Position numbers and translations under genes: made by a program. Positions 33,618 to 41,129 of a stretch of 64,000 bases of DNA are shown here, piece by piece. Every line of letters starts with the position of its first letter. Positions within the stretch are counted from its first letter, which is position 1. This DNA comes from UM-FILTER-33-9 sp964530235 (lineage in GTDB: Bacteria > Patescibacteriota > Microgenomatia > UBA1406 > GWC2-37-13): contig CAZGYB010000003.1 in NCBI GenBank assembly GCA_964530235.1, positions 1-64,000 of the forward strand, read 5' to 3'. A model generated the notes under the pieces. The model searched no databases. It had not been told where the DNA came from and saw only the letters and a program-made list of their open reading frames with translations.

Positions 33618-34922
33618 TTATGATGCTGACAAGGATTTAGCAATTAACTTGCCCTTATAAAAGTCTACGATCTGAACGGGGTGAATTGTTCCGTTTAAAT
33701 ATTTGGAGTCTGGAATATTGACTGGAATCTGATTATCCAGAAGAGCTTTTTGCATACTTTTTGTTTTTGAATCGATAAAAAGAGCTTGAGAAATTCTTCC
33801 AATCTGGGTTTTTTGAAATGCTTCATATTTTTTTTGTGAAAGTTCCCGTAAGATCTGTGAGCGGTTTTCTTTGGTTTTAGGAGATGGTTCAGAAAGTCTT
33901 TTTGCGAGGTAAAACGCAGCTGTACTGTTTCTTCGCGAAAAACGGAATACATGAAACTTGGAAAAGGGGCTATCGGAAAGAAAATCATAGGTTGTCTGGA
34001 AATCGGAATCCGACTCATCGAGAAACCCGACTATAACATCGGTTGAAATAAAAGCGTTCGGGTTTATGCGTTTGATTGAATCAATTTGTGTTTTAACTTC
34101 ACGTGAGGTATAGTCACGTTTCATTAAACGTAATATTGAGTCGCATCCTGACTGTACCGGAACGTGAAAAAAATTAACAAAACGGTTTTTGTTAAAAGCG
34201 TTTTTGTACCAATTCAAAAAATCGGTCGTAAGGCTCCACGGATGAATAGAGCCGAAACTTACTCTTGGGATTTTTGTTTTGGATGTAATTGTTTGAATGA
34301 GATTAATAAGGGATTCGTCTGACTCTTTTCCGTATGATTCAGTGTTTATGGCAGTTAAAACGACTTCATTCGGGTGGTTTTTGTATGACTGAATAGTGCT
34401 GAGAATATCTTTTATTCGTTTAGACTGAGGAGTTCCTCTGAGATACGGAACAATACAATAACTGCAAAAACGGTGACAGCCATCCTGGATTTTTATCATC
34501 ACCCGGCCTGAGGAAAGGAATTTATCAGTTACAACCGTATCGTTCTTCTTTGACTTAAGAGGTTTTACCGATCGAAAAAACTTCTTGTTAATAATATCTA
34601 CCAAAAAGTCTTTTTGAATATTATCAACTAACAGGTCGAAGGGCAGTTGATTATATTTTTTTTGTTTCTTCCAGTATGTACCGGAACATCCTGTAATAAT
34701 AATTTTTGAGTTGTATTTTTTGGAAAGCTGATAGATAAGTTGCCTCGCTTCTCGCTCGGCTTTTGCTGTTACAGCGCAGGTATTTATAACAATAAAATCC
34801 GGGTTTATTGGAGTGTATACATATCCGTGTTTTTGAAAGGAGCGCTCAATAGCAAGCTTTTCAGCCTCATTTACCCTACAACCAAGGCTAATAACTTGAA
34901 AAGTCTTTTGCTGTTTATACAT
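33618..34922 (-). CDS. mtaB: MtaB-type tRNA methylthiotransferase
   Basis: 434 residues: three N-terminal Cys for the auxiliary cluster (LGCRVNEAE, NTCAVT, TGCSGT), then radical SAM CxxxCxxC in DGCHRFCSYCIVPYLRG, and a C-terminal TRAM-like part. GCRVNEAE rather than GCQMN favours MtaB (t6A37 to ms2t6A37) over MiaB. AAGGA lies about 8 nt before the ATG, one of the few clear Shine-Dalgarno sites in this window. It is divergent from the gene at 35032. Confidence 0.9.
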   Translation of the reverse strand: MYKQQKTFQVISLGCRVNEAEKLAIERSFQKHGYVYTPINPDFIVINTCAVTAKAEREARQLIYQLSKKYNSKIIITGCSGTYWKKQKKYNQLPFDLLVDNIQKDFLVDIINKKFFRSVKPLKSKKNDTVVTDKFLSSGRVMIKIQDGCHRFCSYCIVPYLRGTPQSKRIKDILSTIQSYKNHPNEVVLTAINTESYGKESDESLINLIQTITSKTKIPRVSFGSIHPWSLTTDFLNWYKNAFNKNRFVNFFHVPVQSGCDSILRLMKRDYTSREVKTQIDSIKRINPNAFISTDVIVGFLDESDSDFQTTYDFLSDSPFSKFHVFRFSRRNSTAAFYLAKRLSEPSPKTKENRSQILRELSQKKYEAFQKTQIGRISQALFIDSKTKSMQKALLDNQIPVNIPDSKYLNGTIHPVQIVDFYKGKLIAKSLSAS

Positions 34923-34948
34923 ATAAAATCCTTATTTAATTGTATAGC

Positions 34949-34977
34949 TTGACATACTTATAATTATATGCTATAAT
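34949..34977 (+). promoter_or_regulatory. Perfect consensus promoter upstream of 35032
   Basis: TTGACA (34949-34954), 17-nt spacer and TATAAT (34972-34977). It was the only pair found in the window that matches the sigma-70 consensus at all 12 positions. Predicted start near 34984. Confidence 0.85.
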
Positions 34978-34985
34978 ACGCTTGG

Positions 34986-35031
34986 ATCCTAAGGTTTTTC
35001 TACCAGTTAGAAGAGCTTTAGGATTTTTTTT
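34986..35031 (+). terminator. Terminator-like hairpin filling the leader of 35032
   Basis: Stem ATCCTAA (34986-34992) with TTAGGAT (35018-35024), an inner stem TTCTA/TAGAA, then eight Ts ending directly before the ATG at 35032. Nearly the whole predicted leader is this structure. It could be an attenuator, an ncRNA terminator or a 5' stabiliser. Confidence 0.65.
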
Positions 35032-35586
35032 ATGAGAATAATTGCTCTATTTTTTTTAGTAATTATTTACACTGGTGCAGCAAAAATCTCGCATGCCCAG
35101 TTGATTGCTGGTAATTCAGCAGGTATTTATTATACCTTACCGTTTAATGTGGACGGTGAACATTCTCTCATGCAGGCTAAAAAACTGAGTATTAAAAAAG
35201 TACTTGATTCGTACAACTCCCCTTTAGCACAGTATGTTGACGCCTTCGTTCAAACCTGCTATAAATATAAGCTCGATTGTTATTTGCTTCCCGCAATTTC
35301 CGGTGTTGAGTCTACTTTCGGAAAATTCCTTTACCCGGGTTCTCATAACCCGTTTGGGTGGGGTGGAGGCATGATTATGTTTAAAACCTTTGAGGAAGGT
35401 ATCGATACTGTTGGAAAAGGACTGCGGGAAAATTATATTAACAAGGGAGCAGAAACCGTTGATCAGATCGGGAGGATTTACTGTACCGGATCAACATGGG
35501 CGGGAAAAGTAAGTTATTTTATGAAAAAGTTCGAACAAGAGGAGGAACGCCAGTTGCTTTTTGTATCAAATACGTTACAATTATAA
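35032..35586 (+). CDS. Secreted glucosaminidase/lysozyme-like protein A
   Basis: 184 residues: signal peptide (MRIIALFFLVIIYTGAAKISHAQ), then a small domain with LLPAISGVESTFGKFLYPGSHNPFGWG and FEEGIDTVGKGLRENYINKG. Glu in GVES is the likely acid. The pattern resembles the glucosaminidase/Slt fold that cuts peptidoglycan. A paralogue is at 37145-37744 (LLPAIAMQESGLCKYIPVNSHNCWGWG). It has the window's strongest promoter and an unusual leader hairpin. The exact bond cut is unknown. Confidence 0.7.
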   Translation: MRIIALFFLVIIYTGAAKISHAQLIAGNSAGIYYTLPFNVDGEHSLMQAKKLSIKKVLDSYNSPLAQYVDAFVQTCYKYKLDCYLLPAISGVESTFGKFLYPGSHNPFGWGGGMIMFKTFEEGIDTVGKGLRENYINKGAETVDQIGRIYCTGSTWAGKVSYFMKKFEQEEERQLLFVSNTLQL

Positions 35587-35589
35587 CCT

Positions 35590-36459
35590 ATGATAAGTCA
35601 TACGCTTAAAAAACTACCTGCCCAAACATATGAAATTTCCTTAAAAATTTCGTGGGATCAAATTCAGACTGAGTATCAGAAAGCATTTGACGCTGTGCTT
35701 TCCCAGTTTGAGTTTGAGGGATTTAGAAAGGGAAAGGTTCCGCGTGCTATTGGAGAAAAACACATAAAAAAACAGGTCGTTTACGATCAAATGATCCGTT
35801 CTTTTATTCCGGCTGTATATGAGGATGTTATTAAAAAAGAATCGCTTAGACCAATTGTAAATCCTCAAATTGATCTTTTGAAGGCCAAAGAAAACGAGGA
35901 CTGGGAGATAAAAGTTGTTGTTGCGCAAAAACCTGATGTGAAACTGAATGACTATAAAAAAAAGGTGCTTGAGGCAAAGGCGGGTTTAAAAAAAGATGAG
36001 ATTTGGGTTCCAGGGAAGGATGAAAAAAAGTCAGGTGAAGACGAAAAAACGAAGCAAGATCGTCAGTTAAACGCAGCACTTTCTGCACTGTTGAAAGAAA
36101 TCTCATGTGAGATTTCACCATTAATTATTGAGGCGGAGCTCAATAAAAGACTTTCTCAAGTTGTTGACGATGTACAGAAGCTGGGCATGACTGTTGATAC
36201 ATATCTTCAATCAAAGGGCATCACAATGGACAACCTAAAAAAACAATATTCCGATGAAATTACCCAAATGTATAAGCTGGAATTTATCCTTTTGGAAATT
36301 GCAGAGGCTGAGAATATCAAGGTGGAGAATGATGAGCTTACAAAGCTGTTTTCTTCTATTAAAAACGAAAAAGAAAGAGCTTCAGCTCAAGCAAATTCCT
36401 ATTTTTACGCCTCAATTGTTCGAAAACAGAAAACCCTTGATTTTATTATAGGCCTTTGA
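35590..36459 (+). CDS. tig: Trigger factor without PPIase domain
   Basis: 289 residues. The ribosome-docking signature GFRKGKVPRAI is present near residue 44, followed by the rest of the N-domain (to about 130), a charged linker (KDEKKSGEDEKTKQDRQ) and the C-terminal helical chaperone domain (about 150-285). The central FKBP-type prolyl isomerase domain of about 90 residues found in E. coli trigger factor (432 aa) is missing. It would bind nascent chains at the exit tunnel. It starts 3 nt after the preceding stop. Confidence 0.87.
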   Translation: MISHTLKKLPAQTYEISLKISWDQIQTEYQKAFDAVLSQFEFEGFRKGKVPRAIGEKHIKKQVVYDQMIRSFIPAVYEDVIKKESLRPIVNPQIDLLKAKENEDWEIKVVVAQKPDVKLNDYKKKVLEAKAGLKKDEIWVPGKDEKKSGEDEKTKQDRQLNAALSALLKEISCEISPLIIEAELNKRLSQVVDDVQKLGMTVDTYLQSKGITMDNLKKQYSDEITQMYKLEFILLEIAEAENIKVENDELTKLFSSIKNEKERASAQANSYFYASIVRKQKTLDFIIGL

Positions 36460-36473
36460 TATAATAAAAGGGT

Positions 36474-37091
36474 ATGACAAACGCAACTGTCAAAACTCAA
36501 AAAACAGTAAAAAGTACCAATACGGTTGAGTCCTTAAAGGATTTAGGAACTTCTATAGGAAAAAACGTTGTTGATTCTTTTCAAGATCTTGGACGCGGTA
36601 TGTTCGACCAGGCATTCGGATCTTTTTCCCCTTCTCACGAAACTCAGGAGCATGTGGACCCGAATTCCGCCGAAAATCAAGAATTAAACAAAAAACCTCT
36701 TCAGAGAGAAAAAAATCTTTTTAACTATCAAGCGCACCATGAATCGACCGTGATTACTGAACAAATCAAACAGCTTATTGCTCAGATTAGGCAGGAAATA
36801 GATTATATTAAAAAAGCTGATAAAGCGCTTCTCAACGAGGTATCGGATATTCAAAAAATATCGCTTGAGTCTGTTTCGGAAAAACCGGGTATTTACCATG
36901 TTCGATTTCTCGAGATTGTACTTCGAACGCTTCGACTCCTTCGAGAGAAGATTGGGGAATCAAAAACCTGGATGCAGGCCCTCATATCGAAAAAGAAAAA
37001 AAGAGGGTCTCTTTTTGCCACCCGTTCAAAAAAAAGCGGGACTCAGTATTCTCTCTCACAGGAACTTTCTTCAGCACGCAGCGTGCAATAA
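36474..37091 (+). CDS. Hypothetical charged helical protein
   Basis: 205 residues with no signal peptide or membrane helix. A low-complexity N-terminus (about 1-75) is followed by a helical core (about 85-170: ITEQIKQLIAQIRQEIDYIKKADKALLNEV) and a basic tail (KKKKRGSLFATRSKKSG). It resembles uncharacterised CPR proteins (perhaps DUF5660). It lies 14 nt after tig and is likely co-transcribed. Function is unknown. Confidence 0.6.
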   Translation: MTNATVKTQKTVKSTNTVESLKDLGTSIGKNVVDSFQDLGRGMFDQAFGSFSPSHETQEHVDPNSAENQELNKKPLQREKNLFNYQAHHESTVITEQIKQLIAQIRQEIDYIKKADKALLNEVSDIQKISLESVSEKPGIYHVRFLEIVLRTLRLLREKIGESKTWMQALISKKKKRGSLFATRSKKSGTQYSLSQELSSARSVQ

Positions 37092-37144
37092 ACAGTAGAC
37101 ATGGAACATAAGTAAAAGATATCTTTCATTAAAAACATAATAAT

Positions 37145-37744
37145 CTACTCAATGATATTCAGGAATGTATTGACTCCATAGGCCCAGCTTCCGTTTGAAG
37201 GAGGTGTATACTTGCGCATAATCTGCTCAGGGGTAGTTAGCCCCTTATCAATGTAATACGTTTTAATTCCTTTGCTAATTGTCTCAATCGCGTCTTCATA
37301 AGAATCAAAACGCGTAACTTTACCGTCGTAAATCCCCCACCCCCAGCAGTTATGAGAATTAACCGGGATATACTTGCATAAACCTGACTCCTGCATTGCA
37401 ATTGCGGGGAGCAGACGGTAATCGAACTCATATTTATCAGCGGTTTGAACAAAGTAATCAGCTTTATCATACAAAACAGAATTGTATTTTCGGAAAAAGT
37501 ACTTTAAATTTGCTATTCTGATATCTTTTGTTTGGAACTCTTTCAGAAAATCAGTTGGTGAGCCTGTTTTTCCGATTTCAAGAGAAAGGGCTTCACTGAT
37601 ATTGGTAAGGTCTGAGATCACGTTCTTGTAGTAGAGTAAACGGGTATTACGAACCTCAATAACGCGAGCAGTAAAAAACTGTACAAAAATGAATAAAAAA
37701 TAAAAAGATAGAAGAAACAACGCTTTTTTAAATATGTTTTTCAT
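37145..37744 (-). CDS. Secreted glucosaminidase/lysozyme-like protein B
   Basis: 199 residues: an N-terminal membrane anchor or signal (about 8-26), a linker, then RLLPAIAMQESGLCKYIPVNSHNCWGWGIYDG and SYEDAIETISKGIKTYYIDKGLTTPEQIMRKYTPPSNGSW. It is clearly related to the product of 35032-35586, with Glu in MQES as the likely catalytic acid. It is 8 nt downstream of the methyltransferase gene on the same strand. It is probably an envelope peptidoglycan hydrolase. Confidence 0.7.
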   Translation of the reverse strand: MKNIFKKALFLLSFYFLFIFVQFFTARVIEVRNTRLLYYKNVISDLTNISEALSLEIGKTGSPTDFLKEFQTKDIRIANLKYFFRKYNSVLYDKADYFVQTADKYEFDYRLLPAIAMQESGLCKYIPVNSHNCWGWGIYDGKVTRFDSYEDAIETISKGIKTYYIDKGLTTPEQIMRKYTPPSNGSWAYGVNTFLNIIE

Positions 37745-37752
37745 AGGACCTT

Positions 37753-38295
37753 TTAAATACGGTAGTAAAAAGTGGAAAACGGTTCAGAATGAACTGTTTT
37801 AAACAACTTTTTTTCCCATCCCTGAATCTTGAAGCCGTGTGAAATTAGCACGGTTCCTGAAGGAAGTTGCGATAATTTCGGAAGGAGTTTTAGGATGAGC
37901 TGTGGCATAAGAAAAAGATAGATAACATGAGCTTTGTTCAGGTCAGTTGAAAGAACATTTTCCGTTTTAAACACTACGTTTCGTAGGTTCTCCGCTTTCG
38001 CGTATAATCGAGATAAGAGTGTTAAAATTGGATTTACCTCAATACCGATACCGGTTACCCCATATTTTTTGACAGCATATCGGACAACTCTGCCATCACC
38101 GCACCCTAGTTCAATAAATGTATGTCCTTTCTGCAGGTTTGCTTCTTTTAATATCTCATCAATTCGTTTTTTTGATGTAGGGACAAACGGCGCTCCTTTT
38201 ACTGAAGAGTAGACAAGCGCTAGGCTATATATAGCGACTGTAACGAGAACTAAAAGCTCAATGCAGAGAATAAGGACATACAAAAACACTGTCAT
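37753..38295 (-). CDS. Membrane-anchored SAM-dependent methyltransferase
   Basis: 180 residues: one N-terminal membrane helix (about 3-28), then a class I methyltransferase with motif I FIELGCGDGRVV and a following acidic IGIEVNP. The substrate is unknown. Similar short proteins resemble DOT1/UbiE-type folds only in the SAM site. The -10 TATACT (38302-38307) ends 7 nt before the ATG, so it is predicted to be leaderless. Confidence 0.75.
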   Translation of the reverse strand: MTVFLYVLILCIELLVLVTVAIYSLALVYSSVKGAPFVPTSKKRIDEILKEANLQKGHTFIELGCGDGRVVRYAVKKYGVTGIGIEVNPILTLLSRLYAKAENLRNVVFKTENVLSTDLNKAHVIYLFLMPQLILKLLPKLSQLPSGTVLISHGFKIQGWEKKLFKTVHSEPFSTFYYRI

Positions 38296-38301
38296 GATTA
38301 T

Positions 38302-38307
38302 AGTATA
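38302..38307 (-). promoter_or_regulatory. -10 box of the leaderless methyltransferase gene
   Basis: TATACT on the minus strand, then ATAATC, then ATG at 38295. Confidence 0.6.
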
Positions 38308-38396
38308 CTAAAACAACAGAGTATATGCGTTGTTTCAGTATCCATCTCTCTAAGTTGCTTTGATTTGTTTTGATTTTCAAATCAGCAAGAGCGATG

Positions 38397-38402
38397 TATA
38401 AT
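38397..38402 (+). promoter_or_regulatory. -10 box of tRNA-Arg(TCG)
   Basis: TATAAT with TG in front, 11 nt before the first base of the tRNA. Confidence 0.55.
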
Positions 38403-38413
38403 ACAAAAAACTA

Positions 38414-38485
38414 GCCTTTATAGCTCAACGGATAGAGCACTGGTCTTCGGAACCAGTGATGGGGGTTCAATTCCCTCTAAAGGCA
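38414..38485 (+). tRNA. tRNA-Arg (TCG)
   Basis: Acceptor GCCTTTA/TAAAGGC with discriminator A. Anticodon stem CTGGT/ACCAG with loop CTTCGGA gives TCG. CCA is not encoded. Confidence 0.95.
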
Positions 38486-38526
38486 CTCAACTCGCTGTTT
38501 CCGATACGAAGTGAGGATTACAGCGA

Positions 38527-38615
38527 GTTAGTACTGAGCGAAGCGAAGTATCCAACTGAAAGTTAGTACTGAGCGAAGCGAAGTATCCAACTGAAAGTTA
38601 GTACTGAGCGAAGCG
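38527..38615 (+). repeat. 35-bp tandem repeat running into the assembly gap
   Basis: Unit gttagtactgagcgaagcga and 15 further bases, starting at 38527, 38562 and 38597: two full copies and a partial third cut by the Ns. Copies are identical and there are no spacers. An inverted pair ACTCGCTG/CAGCGAGT lies just 5' of the array. Confidence 0.9.
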
Positions 38616-38715
38616 NNNNNNNNNNNNNNNNNNNNNNNNNNNNNNNNNNNNNNNNNNNNNNNNNNNNNNNNNNNNNNNNNNNNNNNNNNNNNNNNNNNNN
38701 NNNNNNNNNNNNNNN
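38616..38715. other. Assembly gap (100 N)
   Basis: Exactly 100 Ns directly after the tandem repeat, typical of a scaffold join of unknown length. Genes could be missing here. Confidence 0.99.
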
Positions 38716-38744
38716 AAGAACAGAATTAATAAAAATGATAAAAT

Positions 38745-39029
38745 ATGTGGTTTGTTTACATTGTGCAATGTAACGATGATTCACTTTATACTGGTATAAC
38801 AACAAATATAAAAAGAAGGATAAAGGAACATAATAGTTCTAAAAAAGGTGCAAAATATGTTAAGAGAAGATTACCGGTCAAGCTCATATATTTTGAAAAA
38901 AGCGTAGATAGATTAATGGCATCTAAAAGAGAACGAGAAATAAAGGGTTGGAGAAAAGAAAAAAAGTTAGAATTGATAAGATTGAAGAAATTCAAAACAC
39001 TTCGTCCAAAATGTGAGGACTTTGTGTAA
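38745..39029 (+). CDS. GIY-YIG nuclease-like protein
   Basis: 94 residues: MWFVYIVQCNDDSLYTGITTNIKRRIKEHN is the GIY-YIG core (YIV...YTG), with the conserved Arg and Glu downstream (KREREIKGWRKEKK). The size and ending resemble the UPF0213/YhbQ group. The N gap lies 29 bases upstream, so the promoter cannot be judged. A hairpin at 39031-39061 (ACGCT/AGCGT, GCCCT/AGGGC) follows the stop. Confidence 0.88.
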   Translation: MWFVYIVQCNDDSLYTGITTNIKRRIKEHNSSKKGAKYVKRRLPVKLIYFEKSVDRLMASKREREIKGWRKEKKLELIRLKKFKTLRPKCEDFV

Positions 39030-39063
39030 ACGCTTCGCCCTGTGAAGAAGGGCTCAGCGTAAA

Positions 39064-39136
39064 GGGCCACTAGCTCAACTGGTAGAGCGCCTCCCTCTTA
39101 AGGAGTTTGTTCGGGGTTCGAGTCCCCGGTGGCTCA
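39064..39136 (+). tRNA. tRNA-Lys (CTT)
   Basis: Acceptor GGGCCAC/GTGGCTC with discriminator A. Anticodon loop CTCTTAA gives CTT. One mismatch at the foot of the anticodon stem. CCA is not encoded. Confidence 0.93.
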
Positions 39137-39146
39137 CACTGAATAA

Positions 39147-39860
39147 TTATTTTCGAGTTTGAGGAGAGGAATATCCCTCACCTTGAATGAGGCGAACTCG
39201 TTCTAAAAAACCGTCTATTTTCATACCTAATATCTGTTCTGCGGAAAGTCCCTCTTTACTTACCATATGTTGCAATAGTCCAAAGGTTTCTGTTTCTGGA
39301 ACTACAAGACTTCCTGACTGGAACAACCAATTTTTTAATACGGAAGGGTGTAGTCTTCCCAAATTCTGAATATTAAAAAAGACGCGGTCAAAGCGTCTAC
39401 CAAAAGGCGTTAAAAAGGTTGTATCTGACTTCTCAACATCATATAAATGATGCTGGTTCCAATAATCATTTGCTCCTTCTTTATTTTCTTTTTCTCTTAA
39501 CGCCATCCATAATACCAACTCTGCAATATGTGGTTTGGGGAATGCTCCAACGCCAAATGAATTTAGGCCTCTATAACTCTTTAAAACAAGCGAAACGTTC
39601 GTTGAACTTAATGCAGCAACAATCGTCTGAGGGGGTAATGAACCTTCTTTAAATGATCTATTTAACCATTCTATTCCAGATCCGTCGCCTAAGTTATTAT
39701 CAATAATAAGTCTTTCTGGAGGACCATTCTTGAAAAGAAGAGCATTTAAGTCGCTAAGTCCGTTTACCCACCATACATCTCCTTTAAAGGCTAAAGCACT
39801 GGCACAAACCGCAAACTTTACTGCATCCGCGGTATCGTCTTCAACAAGGACTGTACTCAT
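39147..39860 (-). CDS. Orphan receiver-domain protein
   Basis: 237 residues. The N-terminal receiver has acidic residues VEDD, the phospho-acceptor region LIIDNNLGDGSGIEWL, a Ser/Thr at AALSST and the Lys switch AFPKPH. The C-terminal 110 residues (from about 125) form no output domain that I recognise: there is no HTH or GGDEF. No histidine kinase is nearby. It may act through protein contacts. Confidence 0.7.
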   Translation of the reverse strand: MSTVLVEDDTADAVKFAVCASALAFKGDVWWVNGLSDLNALLFKNGPPERLIIDNNLGDGSGIEWLNRSFKEGSLPPQTIVAALSSTNVSLVLKSYRGLNSFGVGAFPKPHIAELVLWMALREKENKEGANDYWNQHHLYDVEKSDTTFLTPFGRRFDRVFFNIQNLGRLHPSVLKNWLFQSGSLVVPETETFGLLQHMVSKEGLSAEQILGMKIDGFLERVRLIQGEGYSSPQTRK

Positions 39861-40095
39861 TTATTTATATTTATACTCACTTTATGAGCATTAAACAATA
39901 CTTTTGAACTCTCGTTAAAGTTTTCTAAAAGTATTATTCGAATTTTAAAAAATATCGCTTATATATAAAATTTCTATAAAGTTGTTGGACTATCTTTGAA
40001 ACCCTTACTTTGTTTGAGTGGTTAAGGCATACTGGACATTTAAAACTTATAGTATTATAATATATTGATATGGGTTATTTTTTGTATTTGTTAAT
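39861..40095. other. AT-rich intergenic region
   Basis: 235 bases between divergent genes. Nothing coding is seen. A promoter for the gene at 40096 lies at 40033-40061. Confidence 0.6.
40033..40061 (+). promoter_or_regulatory. Promoter of the Cys-rich protein gene
   Basis: TGGACA (40033-40038), 17-nt spacer and TATAAT (40056-40061); a leader of about 28 nt precedes the ATG. Confidence 0.7.
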
Positions 40096-40461
40096 ATGAA
40101 GAATGCTCTTATTCTTTTTTTCGGTTTTCTCCTTTTTATTTCTATTTGTAACGATGTTTTTGCAGCAAAATGCACACAAAGTTATACTGAAAAGAGATCG
40201 GTAACTAAGTATAAAAAAAAGTGCTCAAGGATATGTATAATGGGTGATACTGTACATGGGTGCACAAGGTATTCTGGTACTTCATGTAAAGATTATCCAT
40301 ATTTAGAGTACTATTATCACACGACTGCTACTTATTGTGTTACTCAAAACAATCGTTCGTATTGCGCTAGTGCAGATGCGAATTCACGTTATATGTCGAC
40401 TTCCAAAGCTTCCGCATGCGCACAGGCTGCAATAAAAGTCAACGTAAATGGTGCAGACTAA
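40096..40461 (+). CDS. Small secreted Cys-rich protein
   Basis: 121 residues: signal peptide MKNALILFFGFLLFISICND with cleavage after VFAA, then a mature part with eight Cys (AKC, KKKC, RIC, HGC, TSC, TYC, SYC, SAC) and many Tyr and Thr. The even Cys count suggests four disulfides. No family is recognised. It has its own promoter. Confidence 0.65.
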   Translation: MKNALILFFGFLLFISICNDVFAAKCTQSYTEKRSVTKYKKKCSRICIMGDTVHGCTRYSGTSCKDYPYLEYYYHTTATYCVTQNNRSYCASADANSRYMSTSKASACAQAAIKVNVNGAD

Positions 40462-40484
40462 CTAACTGCTTTTTGTAAACGCAG

Positions 40485-41078
40485 TTACTTTGTTTTTAAG
40501 AAGTTGACTATTTTTGATACGTAAATTGTAAAACATAAGATAATACTAACAACATGTTCTAGGGATATTATTATTTTATTCTCTGCTCCGGAAATAGGGA
40601 CACAACTTGTTGGGACAACTTCATCAAACAAAGGTCTTATGGTAAGGATTTTCAGTTTATCGTGAGAGGTAAGGTTTTGAATGTTTTTCTCACAGAGTAG
40701 GACTGATTCTTTGAATGAGGGACTTTTTATTGATGCAGTGTCAAGCGACGGAAACACATTCTCTCCCCTTCTCAATCTTCCGCATACATTAATTACTTTA
40801 TAAATTTTATTTTTTTTCTCGCAAAACGCGTTGATTACTGCACTTCCTCCTGCACTTGTCCCAATCAAAGATAGGGTTTTATACTGTTTATAGACCTTGT
40901 CAATAAGAAGTAAAAGCTTTAACAGTATTGTGTGAAAAGACTTTTTGTTTTTCCATCCCATTGAATATACAATCGGAACAATATTTAAACTTTTATCCCA
41001 GTGTTTTGTAACCCATTCTAATTTACTTGCATCATCCCCTAACCCGGGAATGATAATAACGGCTTGTTTAGATTTCAT
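40485..41078 (-). CDS. Alpha/beta hydrolase-like protein
   Basis: 197 residues from the ATG at 41078 (a TTG lies nine bases upstream). It starts KQAVIIIPGLGDDASK (oxyanion-type HG/PG region), the nucleophile elbow is GTSAGGSA, and a downstream Asp (PLFDEVVP) and His (LEHVV) complete a possible triad. The substrate is unknown. The C-terminus may include a hydrophobic helix (SIILCFTIYVSKIV). It is divergent from gpi. Confidence 0.7.
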   Translation of the reverse strand: MKSKQAVIIIPGLGDDASKLEWVTKHWDKSLNIVPIVYSMGWKNKKSFHTILLKLLLLIDKVYKQYKTLSLIGTSAGGSAVINAFCEKKNKIYKVINVCGRLRRGENVFPSLDTASIKSPSFKESVLLCEKNIQNLTSHDKLKILTIRPLFDEVVPTSCVPISGAENKIIISLEHVVSIILCFTIYVSKIVNFLKTK

Positions 41079-41092
41079 AACAGCCAAAAATA

Positions 41093-41122
41093 TTGATTAG
41101 TATGCATAAATTATTATATACT
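41093..41122 (+). promoter_or_regulatory. Near-leaderless promoter of gpi
   Basis: TTGATT (41093-41098), 18-nt spacer and TATACT (41117-41122), ending 8 nt before the ATG at 41130. Confidence 0.65.
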
Positions 41123-41129
41123 GTTTCAT

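Noticed and set aside
38527..38615. Possible CRISPR array
   Set aside because: The 35-bp units are directly adjacent with no variable spacers, and no cas gene is in the window.
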